DNA from: Selenomonadaceae bacterium
GTDB taxonomy: Bacteria; Bacillota; Negativicutes; Selenomonadales; Selenomonadaceae
DNA length: 55,815 nt
Assembly: GCA_017476005.1 (NCBI GenBank)
Contig: JAFVEM010000055.1
Location: 1 to 55,815, forward strand
Reading direction: 5' to 3'
In this document: in pieces, positions 1 to 9,005 of the stretch
Layout of the letters: each line of letters begins with the position of its first letter
Position numbering within the stretch: the first letter of the stretch is position 1
The notes under the pieces: generated by a model
Database searches by the model: none
What the model saw: only the letters and a program-made list of their open reading frames with translations
Told to the model about the DNA's origin: nothing
Translations under genes and position numbers: made by a program

Positions 1-17
1 ATGTGTAATATTGCAGT

Positions 18-251
18 ATGGAATCAAACAACATCACACACAGAGATTATACAGCATGGGGTACACCATATCAACTGGTTCTGCCCATGAATTTTGAAGT
101 TCATATACCCAAGGATGACCCCGTCCGCCTGCTACGCCATTTCATTGGAGGGATGGATTTAACGGAGCTTTACAACACCTATTCTCGTGTTGAGAAAAGA
201 CACATAACCGTTTTCATTTCACTTCACTTTCTTGCTTATATTTCCGATTGA
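18..251 (+). pseudogene. IS1182-family transposase, N-terminal remnant
   Basis: The first 60 or so residues resemble the start of IS1182-family DDE transposases: an aromatic DYT-WG-PYQL stretch, then IPKDDPVRLL and GMDLTELYNTYSR. These segments normally lead into the long DDE catalytic part. Here the reading frame leaves the family pattern after about residue 61 (VEKRHITVF onward) and stops at 77 residues, against roughly 450-550 for an intact transposase. The catalytic domain is absent from the window, so this is a decayed or truncated insertion-sequence end. No terminal inverted repeat could be recognised. The rest of the element may have been deleted, since the SAM riboswitch region begins soon after. 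Confidence 0.75.
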
Positions 252-343
252 TTTACATAAAATATTAAGTGATCTCGGGATTTTTTTCGCCTGTGAATAG
301 TATCCTTTTAAATTTTTCATGGCCGCCGCGGCGAAAAAATATA

Positions 344-372
344 TTGACAGGCCGTCCTATTTCCTGTATGCT
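344..372 (+). promoter_or_regulatory. Sigma-70 type promoter of the metK leader
   Basis: TTGACA at 344-349 and TATGCT at 367-372 are separated by 17 bases, about 27 bases before the first stem of the SAM riboswitch. Placement and spacing fit the promoter that makes the riboswitch-metK transcript. Confidence 0.8.
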
Positions 373-398
373 TACGGCGTTGGTAAAATTTAATAAAA

Positions 399-490
399 CC
401 TTATCAAGAGCAGTGGAGGGACAAGGCCCTGAGAAGCTGCGGCAACCATTGACGGTGGGTCAAACGGTGCCAATTCCTATGAGATGAGAG
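399..490 (+). promoter_or_regulatory. SAM-I riboswitch (S-box leader) of metK
   Basis: The element carries the S-box signatures in order: CTTATCAAGAG, GGAGGGAC, GGCCCTGAGAAGC, GCGGCAACC, a variable hairpin, GGTGCCAATTCC and GATGAGAG. The closing P1 helix can form between CTTATC (400-405) and GATGAG (483-488). A terminator hairpin with a T run follows immediately, so SAM binding is expected to stabilise the terminator and reduce transcription of the SAM synthetase gene. This is the standard feedback arrangement for the family. Confidence 0.95.
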
Positions 491-497
491 AAAACGG

Positions 498-524
498 GCG
501 CTCTTTCATAGGAGCGCTTTTTTT
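498..524 (+). terminator. Intrinsic terminator of the SAM riboswitch
   Basis: The stem GCGCTC (498-503) pairs with GAGCGC (512-517), followed by seven T residues. It lies just after the P1 helix and before the metK ribosome-binding site, so it is the expression platform. Confidence 0.9.
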
Positions 525-566
525 GGTTGTATTTTCTCCTGCGCCAAATTTTAAGGAGGTTGTTTC

Positions 567-1757
567 ATGAGCAAGAAACGTATGTTATTCACCTCGGAGT
601 CCGTGACGGAAGGTCATCCCGACAAGGTGGCCGACCAAATCTCCGACAGCATTCTCGACGCGATTATCGCTAAGGATCCTTACGGACGAGTGGCCTGCGA
701 GACTTTAGTGACCACGGGGCAGGTGCATGTGGTGGGGGAAATTTCCACTTCCTGCTATGTGGATATTGCCAAGATAATTCGCGGCACCGTGCGCGATATC
801 GGTTACACCGACGCTACCTACGGTTTTGACGCCAATACCTGCGGCGTGTTGGTGTCTCTCGACGAGCAGTCCGCGGACATTGCCTTGGGGGTGGATAAAT
901 CCTTTGAGGCCAAAAAGGGCGATATGGATGCCGCCGAAGCTATCGGCGCCGGGGATCAGGGGATGATGTTTGGTTATGCCACCGACGAAACCCCGGAATT
1001 TATGCCGCTACCCATCGCTTTAGCCCATCGCTTGGCGCGGCGTTTAACCGAAGTACGCAAGTCGGGTGAGCTGACCTACCTGCGTCCCGACGGGAAAACT
1101 CAGGTCACGGTGGCCTATGAGAACGATCGTCCGGTGAGCGTGGAGACCATTGTTATTTCCACCCAGCATAGCCCGGAGGTATCTTTGGCGCAAATCGAAA
1201 AGGATCTCATCGAGAAAGTGGTGCGTCCCATTGTGCCAACGGAACTTTTAAAAGCGGACACCAAGTATTTCATCAACCCCACGGGCAAGTTTGTCATCGG
1301 CGGCCCTCAAGGGGATGCTGGGCTGACGGGGAGAAAAATTATCGTGGATACCTATGGCGGCTGGGCTCGGCATGGAGGCGGCGCTTTCTCCGGCAAGGAT
1401 CCCACGAAGGTTGACCGTAGCGCGGCCTATGCGGCGCGGTATGTGGCCAAAAACGTGGTGGCGGCGGGGCTGGCCTCGCGCTGCGAAATTCAGCTGGCTT
1501 ACGCCATTGGAGTGGCTTATCCCGTTTCCGTGATGGTGGATACCTTCGGCACCCATAAGGTTGACGAGGAGCTGATTGAAAAGGCCATTAGCGAAGTCTT
1601 TGACTTGCGTCCGGCCGGTATCATCAAGATGCTGGATTTGCGCCGTCCCATTTATCGCCAGACCGCCGCTTACGGCCACTTTGGCCGCACCGATGTGGAT
1701 CTGCCTTGGGAACACACCGACAAGGTGGAGGCGCTGAAGAAGGCCGTGGGCGTGTAA
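567..1757 (+). CDS. metK: S-adenosylmethionine synthase (methionine adenosyltransferase)
   Basis: This cytoplasmic enzyme makes S-adenosylmethionine from methionine and ATP. The 396-residue length is normal for bacterial MetK. Family motifs are intact: GHPDK near residues 16-20, the signature [12 protein letters not shown] near 127-138, and the glycine-rich [19 protein letters not shown] segment near 271-289. The ATG at 567 follows a strong AAGGAGGT site at 553-560. The gene is transcribed alone behind the SAM riboswitch and ends at a hairpin shared with the convergent gatB. Nothing in the sequence suggests damage, and the assignment is secure. Confidence 0.98.
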   Translation: MSKKRMLFTSESVTEGHPDKVADQISDSILDAIIAKDPYGRVACETLVTTGQVHVVGEISTSCYVDIAKIIRGTVRDIGYTDATYGFDANTCGVLVSLDEQSADIALGVDKSFEAKKGDMDAAEAIGAGDQGMMFGYATDETPEFMPLPIALAHRLARRLTEVRKSGELTYLRPDGKTQVTVAYENDRPVSVETIVISTQHSPEVSLAQIEKDLIEKVVRPIVPTELLKADTKYFINPTGKFVIGGPQGDAGLTGRKIIVDTYGGWARHGGGAFSGKDPTKVDRSAAYAARYVAKNVVAAGLASRCEIQLAYAIGVAYPVSVMVDTFGTHKVDEELIEKAISEVFDLRPAGIIKMLDLRRPIYRQTAAYGHFGRTDVDLPWEHTDKVEALKKAVGV

Positions 1758-1773
1758 CACCATAATGACACAC

Positions 1774-1816
1774 AAAAAAGACAGCAGCGAGGATTCTTCC
1801 CTCCTACTGTCTTTTT
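1774..1816. terminator. Bidirectional terminator between metK and gatB
   Basis: An inverted repeat with an AAAAAGACAG arm and a CTGTCTTTTT arm, with inner AGGA/TCCT pairing, lies between the convergent stop codons. A-rich and T-rich flanks allow termination in both directions. Confidence 0.75.
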
Positions 1817-1828
1817 CTTTGGGCAAAA

Positions 1829-3268
1829 TTAGCCCAGCTTCTCGGCGATGAGTTTATTGACCATTTGGGGATTGGCCTTGCCTTTGGAGGCTTTCATCAC
1901 TTGCCCCACGAGGGCGCCGATGGCCTTTTTGTTGCCGCCTTGGAAATCGGCTACGGCTTTGGGATTGTTTGCTATGACTTCGTCCACGATTTTTTCTATG
2001 GCGCCGGTGTCCGTAATCTGCACCAGTCCCTTGTCGTTCACTATTTGTTCCGGGGAAGCAGGATTTGTCCACATTTCTTGGAAAACCGTCTTGGCAATCT
2101 TACCGGAGATGGTGTTTTTCATGATGAGGAGAATCATTTGCCCCAAACGCTCTGCACCCACCGGGGATTTTTCGATGGTAATGCCCTCGGCATTCAGATT
2201 TTTGGCAAGGTCGCTCATTATCCAGTTGGCGGCCAGTTTCGCCTCGGCTCCCGTGGCCGTGACCTTATCAAAATACTCCGCCATGGCGCGCGAGGCGGTG
2301 ATGACTCCGGCATCGTAAGCGGAAAGACCGCACTCTTTTTCCAAGCGTTCCCGTCTGGCATCCGGCAGTTCCGGCAGCTCCCGGCGATATTTTTCGATAG
2401 TCTCGGGGGCGGTGACGATGGGAGGCAAATCCGGCTCCGGCATATAGCGATAGTCGTGGGCGTTTTCCTTGCTGCGCATGGAGAGAGTTACGCCGCGCAC
2501 CGGGTCAAAGGTACGGGTTTCTTGAATGATGTGGCCGCCGTCTTCCAGCACTTCGGTTTGCCGCTCTATCTCATAGTTAATGGCTTCCTCAAGGCTCTTG
2601 AAAGAGTTGATATTTTTCATTTCCGTGCGCGTTCCCAGCTCCTCACTACCCACTGGACGCAGGGAAACATTGATGTCGGCGCGCAGGTTCCCTTCTTCCA
2701 TGCGGCAGCTCGACACGTCAATATACTCCATGATGGCCTTGATTTTTTCCATGTAGGCTCTGGCTTCCGCCGCCGAGCGCATATCCGGCTCGGAGACGAT
2801 TTCGAGGAGCGGCACTCCCGTGCGATTATAATCCACGTTGCTGGAGGTGGAATCCTTGATGGTGGTGCCGGAATGTACCAGTTTTCCCGCGTCTTCCTCC
2901 ATGTGGATACGGGTCAGGCGGATGCGTTTCTTTTCACCCTCTACCTCAATATCCACCCAACCGTGTTCAGCGATAGGCAGGTCGTACTGGGAAGTCTGCC
3001 AGTTTTTCGGCAGATCCGGGTAGTAATAATTTTTCCGGTCAAATTTGCTGTACTGATTGATGGCGCAGTTGGTGGCCAGCCCCGCTTTAATGCCGAACTC
3101 CACCACCCGGCGATTTATGGTGGGGAGAACTCCCGGCATCCCGAGACACACGGGACAGACGTGAGTGTTTTGCGCCGCCCCAAATTCCGTGGCGCAACCG
3201 CAAAAAATTTTCGTTTTGGTCTTGAGTTCGCAGTGTATCTCCAGTCCGATAACGGCTTCGTATTTCAC
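1829..3268 (-). CDS. gatB: Asp/Glu-tRNA amidotransferase subunit B
   Basis: GatB binds misacylated Glu-tRNA(Gln) or Asp-tRNA(Asn) and activates the carboxylate for transamidation within the GatCAB complex. The 479 residues are the usual length. The family signatures include GLEIHCEL near the N-terminus, [13 protein letters not shown] and [16 protein letters not shown], with a helical GatB/YqeY tail at the C-terminus ([16 protein letters not shown]). It is the last gene of a minus-strand gatC-gatA-gatB operon, and its start overlaps the gatA stop by four bases, indicating translational coupling. A long antisense reading frame on the plus strand is a shadow and is not annotated. Confidence 0.97.
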   Translation of the reverse strand: MKYEAVIGLEIHCELKTKTKIFCGCATEFGAAQNTHVCPVCLGMPGVLPTINRRVVEFGIKAGLATNCAINQYSKFDRKNYYYPDLPKNWQTSQYDLPIAEHGWVDIEVEGEKKRIRLTRIHMEEDAGKLVHSGTTIKDSTSSNVDYNRTGVPLLEIVSEPDMRSAAEARAYMEKIKAIMEYIDVSSCRMEEGNLRADINVSLRPVGSEELGTRTEMKNINSFKSLEEAINYEIERQTEVLEDGGHIIQETRTFDPVRGVTLSMRSKENAHDYRYMPEPDLPPIVTAPETIEKYRRELPELPDARRERLEKECGLSAYDAGVITASRAMAEYFDKVTATGAEAKLAANWIMSDLAKNLNAEGITIEKSPVGAERLGQMILLIMKNTISGKIAKTVFQEMWTNPASPEQIVNDKGLVQITDTGAIEKIVDEVIANNPKAVADFQGGNKKAIGALVGQVMKASKGKANPQMVNKLIAEKLG

Positions 3269-4743
3269 TTAGCATTACCTCCAATCTCCGGCAAACGGTT
3301 ATGAAAATCTTGGCTCTGCTCGTAAGCATAAGCCGCCCGGAGAACGGTGGCTTCGTCAAGCGCTCGCCCGATTATTTGCAAGCCGATGGGCATTCCCTCT
3401 TTACTGAAACCGCAAGGCAGAGAAATGCCCGGCAGTCCGGCGAGATTCAAAGGCACGGTACACACGTCTTGCAGGTACATCTGCAAGGGGTCTGACGTGA
3501 GGGCGCCGATTTTGAAAGCGGTGGTGGGAGCCGTGGGGGTCATAATGACATCTACGGTTTGGAAAGCCTCGGTGTAATCTCGTTGCACTAGGGTTCTCAC
3601 CTTCATGGCTTTCAGGTAATAAGCGTCGTAATACCCGGCGGACAGTGCGTAGTTGCCGATAATGATGCGGCGTTTCACCTCCGCGCCGAATTTTTCCGTG
3701 CGCGTCTTGGTCATCATGTCAACGAGGTCGGCGCCATCCACCCTAGCGCCGTAGCTGACCCCGTCGTAGCGTTGCAAATTGGTGGCCGCCTCCGCCGGAG
3801 CAATGAGATAGTAAGCGGCAATGGCGTATTTGGTGTGGGGGAGAGAAATTTCTTTTATCGTCGCGCCCATTTGCCGGTAGGTTTCGATGGCGGCGCGGAC
3901 AGCCGCTTCCACTTCGGGGGCAAGCCCCTCGCCAAAATATTCTTGCGGCACCCCCACCTTCAGCCCCTTCACATTTTCGGTAAGGGCGGCGGTAAAATCG
4001 GGAACGTCGGCGGCGGCCGAAGTGGAATCCATGGCATCGTGACCGGCAATCACATTTAAAATATGCGCCGCATCGGTTACATCGCGAGTCACCGGCCCAA
4101 TTTGGTCAAGGGAGGAGGCGTAAGCCACCAGCCCGTAACGGGAAACGCGTCCGTAGGTGGGCTTCAGCCCCACTACGCCGCAAAACGAGGCCGGTTGACG
4201 GATGGAGCCGCCGGTGTCGGAGCCTAACGCCCACACGGCGCTACCGCCGGCGATCGCCGCCGCGCTGCCGCCGGAAGAACCGCCGGGGACAGCGTCCAAA
4301 TCCCAAGGATTATGGGTGATTTGAAAAGAAGAATTTTCCGTAGAGCCGCCCATGGCAAATTCATCCATGTTGAGCTTGCCCAGCAATACGGGACTCTGGT
4401 TTTTTAATTTGGTCATTACCGTGGCGTCGTAGGGGGGGACGAAATTGGCGAGGATTTGCGAGGCGCAGGTGGTTTTTATTCCTTGGGTGCAGATATTGTC
4501 CTTAATGCCGCCGGGAATACCGGCCAAGAAGGGAATATCTTCTCCACGGGCAATTTTTTCGTCCGTCTCGCGCGCCGCTTGCAAGGCGTTATCGGCGGTA
4601 ACGGTAAGATAAGCCTTGAGGCTGTCTTCCGTTTCCTCCAAGCGTTTTAAAACATCCTCCGTAAGCTCCACAGCTTTTATTTCTTTTTTGACCAGCATAC
4701 CGTGCAGGCGATGCGCCGGTTCCTGATATAATCTCACAGACAT
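3265..4743 (-). CDS. gatA: Asp/Glu-tRNA amidotransferase subunit A
   Basis: GatA is the glutaminase subunit: it releases ammonia from glutamine for the GatB kinase/transamidase site. The 492 residues contain the amidase signature, including the catalytic lysine in GGIKDN (near residue 81), the serine/glycine-rich [14 protein letters not shown] loop and [13 protein letters not shown], which supply the Ser-Ser-Lys triad. The gene lies in a gatC-gatA-gatB operon, 13 bases after gatC and overlapping gatB. The organism therefore probably makes Gln-tRNA (and possibly Asn-tRNA) by the indirect route, as is usual in Bacillota. Confidence 0.97.
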   Translation of the reverse strand: MSVRLYQEPAHRLHGMLVKKEIKAVELTEDVLKRLEETEDSLKAYLTVTADNALQAARETDEKIARGEDIPFLAGIPGGIKDNICTQGIKTTCASQILANFVPPYDATVMTKLKNQSPVLLGKLNMDEFAMGGSTENSSFQITHNPWDLDAVPGGSSGGSAAAIAGGSAVWALGSDTGGSIRQPASFCGVVGLKPTYGRVSRYGLVAYASSLDQIGPVTRDVTDAAHILNVIAGHDAMDSTSAAADVPDFTAALTENVKGLKVGVPQEYFGEGLAPEVEAAVRAAIETYRQMGATIKEISLPHTKYAIAAYYLIAPAEAATNLQRYDGVSYGARVDGADLVDMMTKTRTEKFGAEVKRRIIIGNYALSAGYYDAYYLKAMKVRTLVQRDYTEAFQTVDVIMTPTAPTTAFKIGALTSDPLQMYLQDVCTVPLNLAGLPGISLPCGFSKEGMPIGLQIIGRALDEATVLRAAYAYEQSQDFHNRLPEIGGNAK

Positions 4744-4756
4744 TTCCTCCCCCTAT

Positions 4757-5047
4757 CTAATCTTCCAGTACCTTCGGCACCTTGAAATAGCCGTCCTCCT
4801 TGAGAGGCGCATTTAAGAGTGCCGCTTCGCGGTCAAGGGAAGGACGCACGTCATCTTCGCGGAACACGTTTTCCATGGGCAGGGCATAGGTGGTGGGGGG
4901 CGTATTTTCCGTAGCCACTTCGTTCAAGGTTTCCACATAAGCGAGGAATTTCGTTAAATCCTCTTGGTAGCGAGTGGTCTCCTCCTCGGCAATAGCCAGC
5001 CGGGAAAGGCCGGCCACGTTTGCTAGTATTTCTTTGCTAACCTTCAT
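4757..5047 (-). CDS. gatC: Asp/Glu-tRNA amidotransferase subunit C
   Basis: GatC is the small belt subunit that holds GatA and GatB together. I chose the ATG at 5047 (protein MKVSKEILANVAGLSRL), giving 96 residues, the usual family size. An upstream in-frame extension to 5113 would run through the promoter region and has no family resemblance. The pattern of a short helical N-terminus, then a linker with YALPMENVFREDDVRPS and a C-terminal FKVPKVLE is typical. It is the first gene of gatCAB, with a good divergent promoter about 50 bases upstream. Confidence 0.95.
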   Translation of the reverse strand: MKVSKEILANVAGLSRLAIAEEETTRYQEDLTKFLAYVETLNEVATENTPPTTYALPMENVFREDDVRPSLDREAALLNAPLKEDGYFKVPKVLED

Positions 5048-5096
5048 ATTTTCACCGTCCGTAATTATAGCGCTTAAGAAAAATTTCACGGTCAGC

Positions 5097-5125
5097 ATTA
5101 TAGCACAGGGCAAAATTTACGACAA
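5097..5125 (-). promoter_or_regulatory. Promoter of the gatCAB operon
   Basis: On the minus strand TTGTCG (5125-5120) and TATAAT (5102-5097) are separated by 17 bases, about 50 bases upstream of the gatC start. It is back to back with the tRNA promoter. Confidence 0.7.
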
Positions 5126-5141
5126 CCGAGGGATTTTTTTC

Positions 5142-5170
5142 TTGACAGACACTGTCCATGCGTGTATAAT
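5142..5170 (+). promoter_or_regulatory. Consensus promoter of the tRNA-Gly/tRNA-Cys unit
   Basis: TTGACA at 5142-5147 and TATAAT at 5165-5170 with exactly 17 bases between them, a perfect sigma-70/sigma-A consensus, ending 24 bases before the first tRNA. This strength is usual for stable RNA genes. Confidence 0.9.
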
Positions 5171-5194
5171 CCACCTTGTTGGTTGATACGACCT

Positions 5195-5270
5195 GCGGAA
5201 ATAGCTCAGTTGGTAGAGCATCACCTTGCCAAGGTGGGGGTCGCGAGTTCGAGTCTCGTTTTCCGCTCCA
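5195..5270 (+). tRNA. tRNA-Gly (anticodon GCC)
   Basis: The 76-base sequence folds as a cloverleaf: acceptor arms GCGGAAA/TTTCCGC, D arm GCTC/GAGC, anticodon stem TCACC/GGTGG with loop TTGCCAA, and a T arm with GTTCGAG. The anticodon GCC reads glycine codons GGC and GGU. The discriminator T and the CCA end are encoded. It is four bases from tRNA-Cys and shares its promoter and terminator. Confidence 0.97.
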
Positions 5271-5274
5271 GTAT

Positions 5275-5348
5275 GGCGACATAGCCAAGTGGTAAGGCCG
5301 AGGTCTGCAAAACCTTTATCCCCAGTTCGATTCTGGGTGTCGCCTCCA
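5275..5348 (+). tRNA. tRNA-Cys (anticodon GCA)
   Basis: The 74-base cloverleaf has acceptor arms GGCGACA/TGTCGCC, a short D arm (AGCCAAGTGGTAAGGCC), an anticodon loop CTGCAAA with GCA, and a T loop GTTCGATTC. The encoded TCCA end is present. It follows tRNA-Gly and precedes a strong terminator, so the two form one transcription unit. Confidence 0.97.
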
Positions 5349-5360
5349 TACATGAATGTT

Positions 5361-5395
5361 AGCTCGGAAGCTGAATCTGCTTCCGAGCTTTTTTA
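5361..5395 (+). terminator. Terminator of the tRNA unit
   Basis: An 11-base-pair stem, AGCTCGGAAGC (5361-5371) with GCTTCCGAGCT (5379-5389), a seven-base loop and a run of T residues make a canonical intrinsic terminator. Confidence 0.9.
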
Positions 5396-5420
5396 TTGAC
5401 GGCTTCCTTCTTTTTATAGG

Positions 5421-5451
5421 AATAGTTTTTCTTTCGCGAGTGTAGTATAAT
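5421..5451 (+). promoter_or_regulatory. Probable promoter of the FtsA-like gene, with a motif shared with the dgt upstream region
   Basis: A perfect TATAAT at 5446-5451 lies 23 bases before the ATG, without a good -35 box. The 21 bases at 5421-5441 reappear at 44508-44528 before dgt with a single mismatch and include TTCGCGAGT. The missing -35 and the shared upstream sequence suggest an activator or operator site, which is inference. Confidence 0.5.
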
Positions 5452-5474
5452 GACCAAAACGGAAGGAGTATATT

Positions 5475-7844
5475 ATGCCTAAAAATAAATATGACACGCG
5501 GACAAATCGTTCGCCTAAGCCACAGGGCAAACCTCAAACCAATAAGCCCCCTGCGGCTACTACCAAAGAAGCTAAGTCGGCGATGGGCGACGATCTCATT
5601 TTTGCGCTGGACATCGGTACGCGCAGTGTTATCGGCATCGTGGCGGAGATGCAACCCGACGGCGAAATGAAAATTATCGCCACGGAACGCCAAGAACATA
5701 AGACACGCGCCATGTTGGACGGGCAGATTCACGACGTGCCGCAGGTGGCCGCCGTCATCAAAAAAGTCAAGGAAGCCTTGGAAAAAATTATCGGCAAAAA
5801 AATAAAGAGTGCTGCCGTGGCCGCCGCCGGTCGCGCCCTTTATACCATGACGGCGGAGGCGGAACTGGACATCGGCGGTCTCATTTCGGAGGCGCAGGAG
5901 CGAGATTTGGATTTTGCCGGCGTGCAAGCCGCCCAAGCGAAACTGGCCACCTCTCACACCGTCGATGACCCCACCCGTTATTATTGCGTGGGCTACAGCA
6001 CCATCAAATATGAGCTGGACGGCAATCGCCTGAAATCCTTGGTGGGACAACGGGGCAAAAAAGCCAAAGCCACCGTTATCGCTACTTTTTTGCCCCGGCA
6101 GGTTATCGACTCCATGCAATCGGCGCTGAATGAAACCGGACTGGACATGAAAGCGCTTACCTTGGAGCCTATCGCCGCCATTAACGTGCTGATTCCTCCC
6201 ACCATGCGGCATTTGAATTTGGTGTTGGTGGATATAGGCGCCGGTACCAGCGACGTGGCCATTACCAAGAACAGCTCCGTTATTGCCTATGGCATGGTGC
6301 CGCAAGCCGGTGACGAAATCACCGAGGCCATCAGCCAAAAATTTTTGCTGGATTTCAATGTGGCCGAAAGAATCAAACGGAAAGCCGCCGACGGGGAAGG
6401 GGCGACCTTTGCCGATATTTTGGGGACAAGCTACGACCTCTCCGCCGAAGCCATCATTCAACCGGTATTGCCTAACATCAAAAATTTGGCGGATGCCATT
6501 GCCAAACAGGTGTTGGAACTGAACGGCGAGGCGCCCCAAGCGGTCATGTTGGTGGGGGGCGGCTCCCTCACGCCGCAACTTCAGCAATTTGTGGCCGACG
6601 CCCTTTCCATGCCCCTCACCCGAGTGGCGGTGCGGCACCCGGAAACGGTGGATGGGGTGCAGGAAATACCCCGGGTATTGCAATCTCCCGATGCGGTAAC
6701 GCCCCTCGGCATCCTCAAAATTGCCTCCATCAATACGCTACATTTTCTCTCCGTTTATGTCAACAATCGGGAATACAGCCTCTTTAACTTTAGGGAACTC
6801 ACCGTGTCCGACGCCCTCCTTAATGCGGGCATTAACCTACGTAAATTTAACGGCCATCCCGGCCTCGGCCTCATGGTGACTATCGACGGCGAGCGCAAAT
6901 CCTTTCCCGGCACCATGGGGACACTGGCGCAAATTTCCTTGGACGGGGAGCCGGCGAATCTTAACACGCCGGTGCAAAACGACAGCCGTCTCACCATTAT
7001 TCCCGGCAAAGATGGCACAGTTCCTAAGGTACTCATCTCCGAAGTAGTGCCGAAAACTGCGGATTACATTGTGTATATCAACGGGGAAGAAACGGCCATC
7101 CATCAGCAATTCTTGGTCAACGGGCAAAACGCCGAGGCCGATTATGAGTTGAAGGACGGGGATGCGGTGGAAACGCGCGATCCCAAAAGTTTGGGCGAAG
7201 CCTTGAAAATAGCCGGCTTTGCTCCCAGCGGTCGCCGTATTCACTATACGCTGAATGACAAGGACAGCCATTACACCTGTATGCCCCATATTCTCTTGAA
7301 CGACCTCCCGGCCACTTTATCCGCCCCCATAAGTCCCGGGGATCATATTGACTACACCGCCAACGATACGCCCAAATTGGGAGACGTGCTGAATCTCACG
7401 GAGAAGGATGCCAGCATTCTCATTTATTACAACAAGGAGGAACACCGCATCCCCTCCGCCAGTATCGAGCTGACTCTGAACGGTCGCCACACCACCCCCC
7501 ACGCCCTTATCGAAGACGGTTGCAAGATACGTTATATCCGTTCCGAGCGGATGGCCACCACGGTGAGCGATGCCCTGCTTGCGGTGGATTTCCAGCCCCC
7601 GGCGGCCACCAGTCGCTTGAAATTCACTTTGCTCGTCAATGGTCATCCGGCGGAGTTTACCGACCCGGTGAAGAACGGGGATTCTTTGGATGTTATTCTC
7701 ACTCCCATCGACGGCAAAGGAGGGGCGACTACGCCCCCGCCCAATCCGGCGACTGCGCCGCCGTCCCATACCGTGACCACCGAGCGCAGCGAGCGTCCCA
7801 GACCGCGGCATCCCTCCATTTCCGATTTCATCAGAAGGGATTGA
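5475..7844 (+). CDS. Large FtsA/PilM-like actin-fold ATPase
   Basis: The protein has 789 residues. After a basic, proline-rich N-terminal tail (about residues 1-35) comes an actin-fold FtsA-type region (about 40-400). It contains the phosphate-1 motif FALDIGTRSVIG, a phosphate-2-like LVLVDIGAGTSDVAI and an adenosine-type AVMLVGGGSLTPQL. The remaining 350-400 residues are beta-rich with GRRIHYTLND- and LTLNGRHTTP-like repeats, ending in a proline-rich tail. Ordinary FtsA has about 400-450 residues, so this is the long variant annotated in clostridia and Negativicutes as a cell division FtsA domain protein. A role in membrane-linked assembly is inferred; it is not certain to be the true FtsA. 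A GGAAGGAG site precedes the ATG. Confidence 0.8.
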   Translation: MPKNKYDTRTNRSPKPQGKPQTNKPPAATTKEAKSAMGDDLIFALDIGTRSVIGIVAEMQPDGEMKIIATERQEHKTRAMLDGQIHDVPQVAAVIKKVKEALEKIIGKKIKSAAVAAAGRALYTMTAEAELDIGGLISEAQERDLDFAGVQAAQAKLATSHTVDDPTRYYCVGYSTIKYELDGNRLKSLVGQRGKKAKATVIATFLPRQVIDSMQSALNETGLDMKALTLEPIAAINVLIPPTMRHLNLVLVDIGAGTSDVAITKNSSVIAYGMVPQAGDEITEAISQKFLLDFNVAERIKRKAADGEGATFADILGTSYDLSAEAIIQPVLPNIKNLADAIAKQVLELNGEAPQAVMLVGGGSLTPQLQQFVADALSMPLTRVAVRHPETVDGVQEIPRVLQSPDAVTPLGILKIASINTLHFLSVYVNNREYSLFNFRELTVSDALLNAGINLRKFNGHPGLGLMVTIDGERKSFPGTMGTLAQISLDGEPANLNTPVQNDSRLTIIPGKDGTVPKVLISEVVPKTADYIVYINGEETAIHQQFLVNGQNAEADYELKDGDAVETRDPKSLGEALKIAGFAPSGRRIHYTLNDKDSHYTCMPHILLNDLPATLSAPISPGDHIDYTANDTPKLGDVLNLTEKDASILIYYNKEEHRIPSASIELTLNGRHTTPHALIEDGCKIRYIRSERMATTVSDALLAVDFQPPAATSRLKFTLLVNGHPAEFTDPVKNGDSLDVILTPIDGKGGATTPPPNPATAPPSHTVTTERSERPRPRHPSISDFIRRD

Positions 7845-7851
7845 GGCCATT

Positions 7852-8976
7852 TTGCTGGTGCGGAAGCTGGTAAACTTAACCCAACGGGGACTCAAAACCT
7901 GTTATTTCTTTGGCAAGGGTATGCAGTACTACCTGAAAACCGACGAACTCCACGGACTTTCTCCGGGGATTGCCTTTTATTTCATAATCGGCTTCATTCC
8001 CTTCCTCGTGTTCATCGCCAATGTCCTCCTCTTTTTCACGGTGGCGCAACTGGACAATGTAATTGCCATGCTCTACTCCTATTTCCCCGAACGGATAGCC
8101 GTCACCCTCGAAGGGGATATTCAGCGTATTGTGAATCAGCGCAGCGATATTTGGATGTGGATGGGGCTTATGGCCGCCACCATCAGTTTTGAGCAGGGGC
8201 TGGAAATTCTGGTACACGCCACCGACCGCATCGGTTATCGCAACACCCCGGAGGAGGATCGGGCGCAGGATAAGTACAAGACCTATTACGTCAAGGGAAA
8301 ATCGGTACTTCTCGCCGTGGGCTTGGTGCTGACCATCATTTTGTCCCTAGGTCTCACGGTGTTTGGCAATATGGTGGTGGAGCTACTCGGTCAAAGTTTC
8401 AGTTTGCCGGCCATCTTTTTGGATACTTGGTACTTGGTGCAGTTCTTTTTACCCTTTGTGGTGCTGATTATGTTCCTGACGGTGTTTTATTGGTCGGCGC
8501 CCACCTACATACCTAAGCTGTGGCCGTCGTTTTTGGCGGCCTTCTGCGTAACGGTGCTGTGGCTGGTGGCCACCGGGGTGTATAGCTGGCTCATGATGCT
8601 CATGCCGGGCATGGGCGCCTCCTACGGCCCCATGTTGGGACTTTTTGTGCTTTTCCTGTGGTTCAGGTACATCGCCTATATCATCATCATCGGTATCGGT
8701 TTTACCAAAGCTTGGGATAAATGGGACAATATGTACGAAGTGTTTAACCACTTTACGGCGGAAATCCGGGAGGAAAATGCTGACGATGACCTAGCGGCAA
8801 AACGGGAAAAACAGATAACCTTGCTGGAACTAAAGCGAGATTTTGCCGATTTACTCAGGCGACTGGCCAACGACGAATCTTTTTGGGCAGTGCAAACCAG
8901 TCGGGAGATAGACGATAAATTGACCAAATTCTTCAGTGGGGCGGTAGAGCGCGTGGAAAAACTAAAATGTCGGTGA
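7852..8976 (+). CDS. YihY/BrkB-family integral membrane protein
   Basis: The 374-residue protein has the YihY/virulence factor BrkB pattern. The N-terminal region contains DELHGLSPGIAFYFIIGFIPFL, then come five or six hydrophobic segments (about residues 40-60, 95-115, 140-170, 190-220, 230-260 and 270-300) and a charged cytoplasmic tail. The motif YGPMLGLFVLFLWFRYIAYIIIIG near residue 265 is characteristic. The family was once called ribonuclease BN in error; its transport role is unsettled. Translation probably starts at the TTG at 7852, behind GAAGGGA and just past the upstream gene's stop; GTG at 7858 is possible. It may be cotranscribed with the FtsA-like gene. Confidence 0.85.
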   Translation: MLVRKLVNLTQRGLKTCYFFGKGMQYYLKTDELHGLSPGIAFYFIIGFIPFLVFIANVLLFFTVAQLDNVIAMLYSYFPERIAVTLEGDIQRIVNQRSDIWMWMGLMAATISFEQGLEILVHATDRIGYRNTPEEDRAQDKYKTYYVKGKSVLLAVGLVLTIILSLGLTVFGNMVVELLGQSFSLPAIFLDTWYLVQFFLPFVVLIMFLTVFYWSAPTYIPKLWPSFLAAFCVTVLWLVATGVYSWLMMLMPGMGASYGPMLGLFVLFLWFRYIAYIIIIGIGFTKAWDKWDNMYEVFNHFTAEIREENADDDLAAKREKQITLLELKRDFADLLRRLANDESFWAVQTSREIDDKLTKFFSGAVERVEKLKCR

Positions 8977-9005
8977 AGCACGATTAAAAAATTTAATGCC
9001 GGGTC

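Noticed and set aside
1865-3304. Long plus-strand reading frame opposite gatB
   Set aside because: It is antisense to a clear gatB with all motifs, has no family likeness, and results from the GC-rich codon pattern.
5316-6683. Long minus-strand reading frame opposite the FtsA-like gene
   Set aside because: It crosses the tRNA-Cys gene and terminator and is His/Gly/Arg-rich, as antisense shadows are here.
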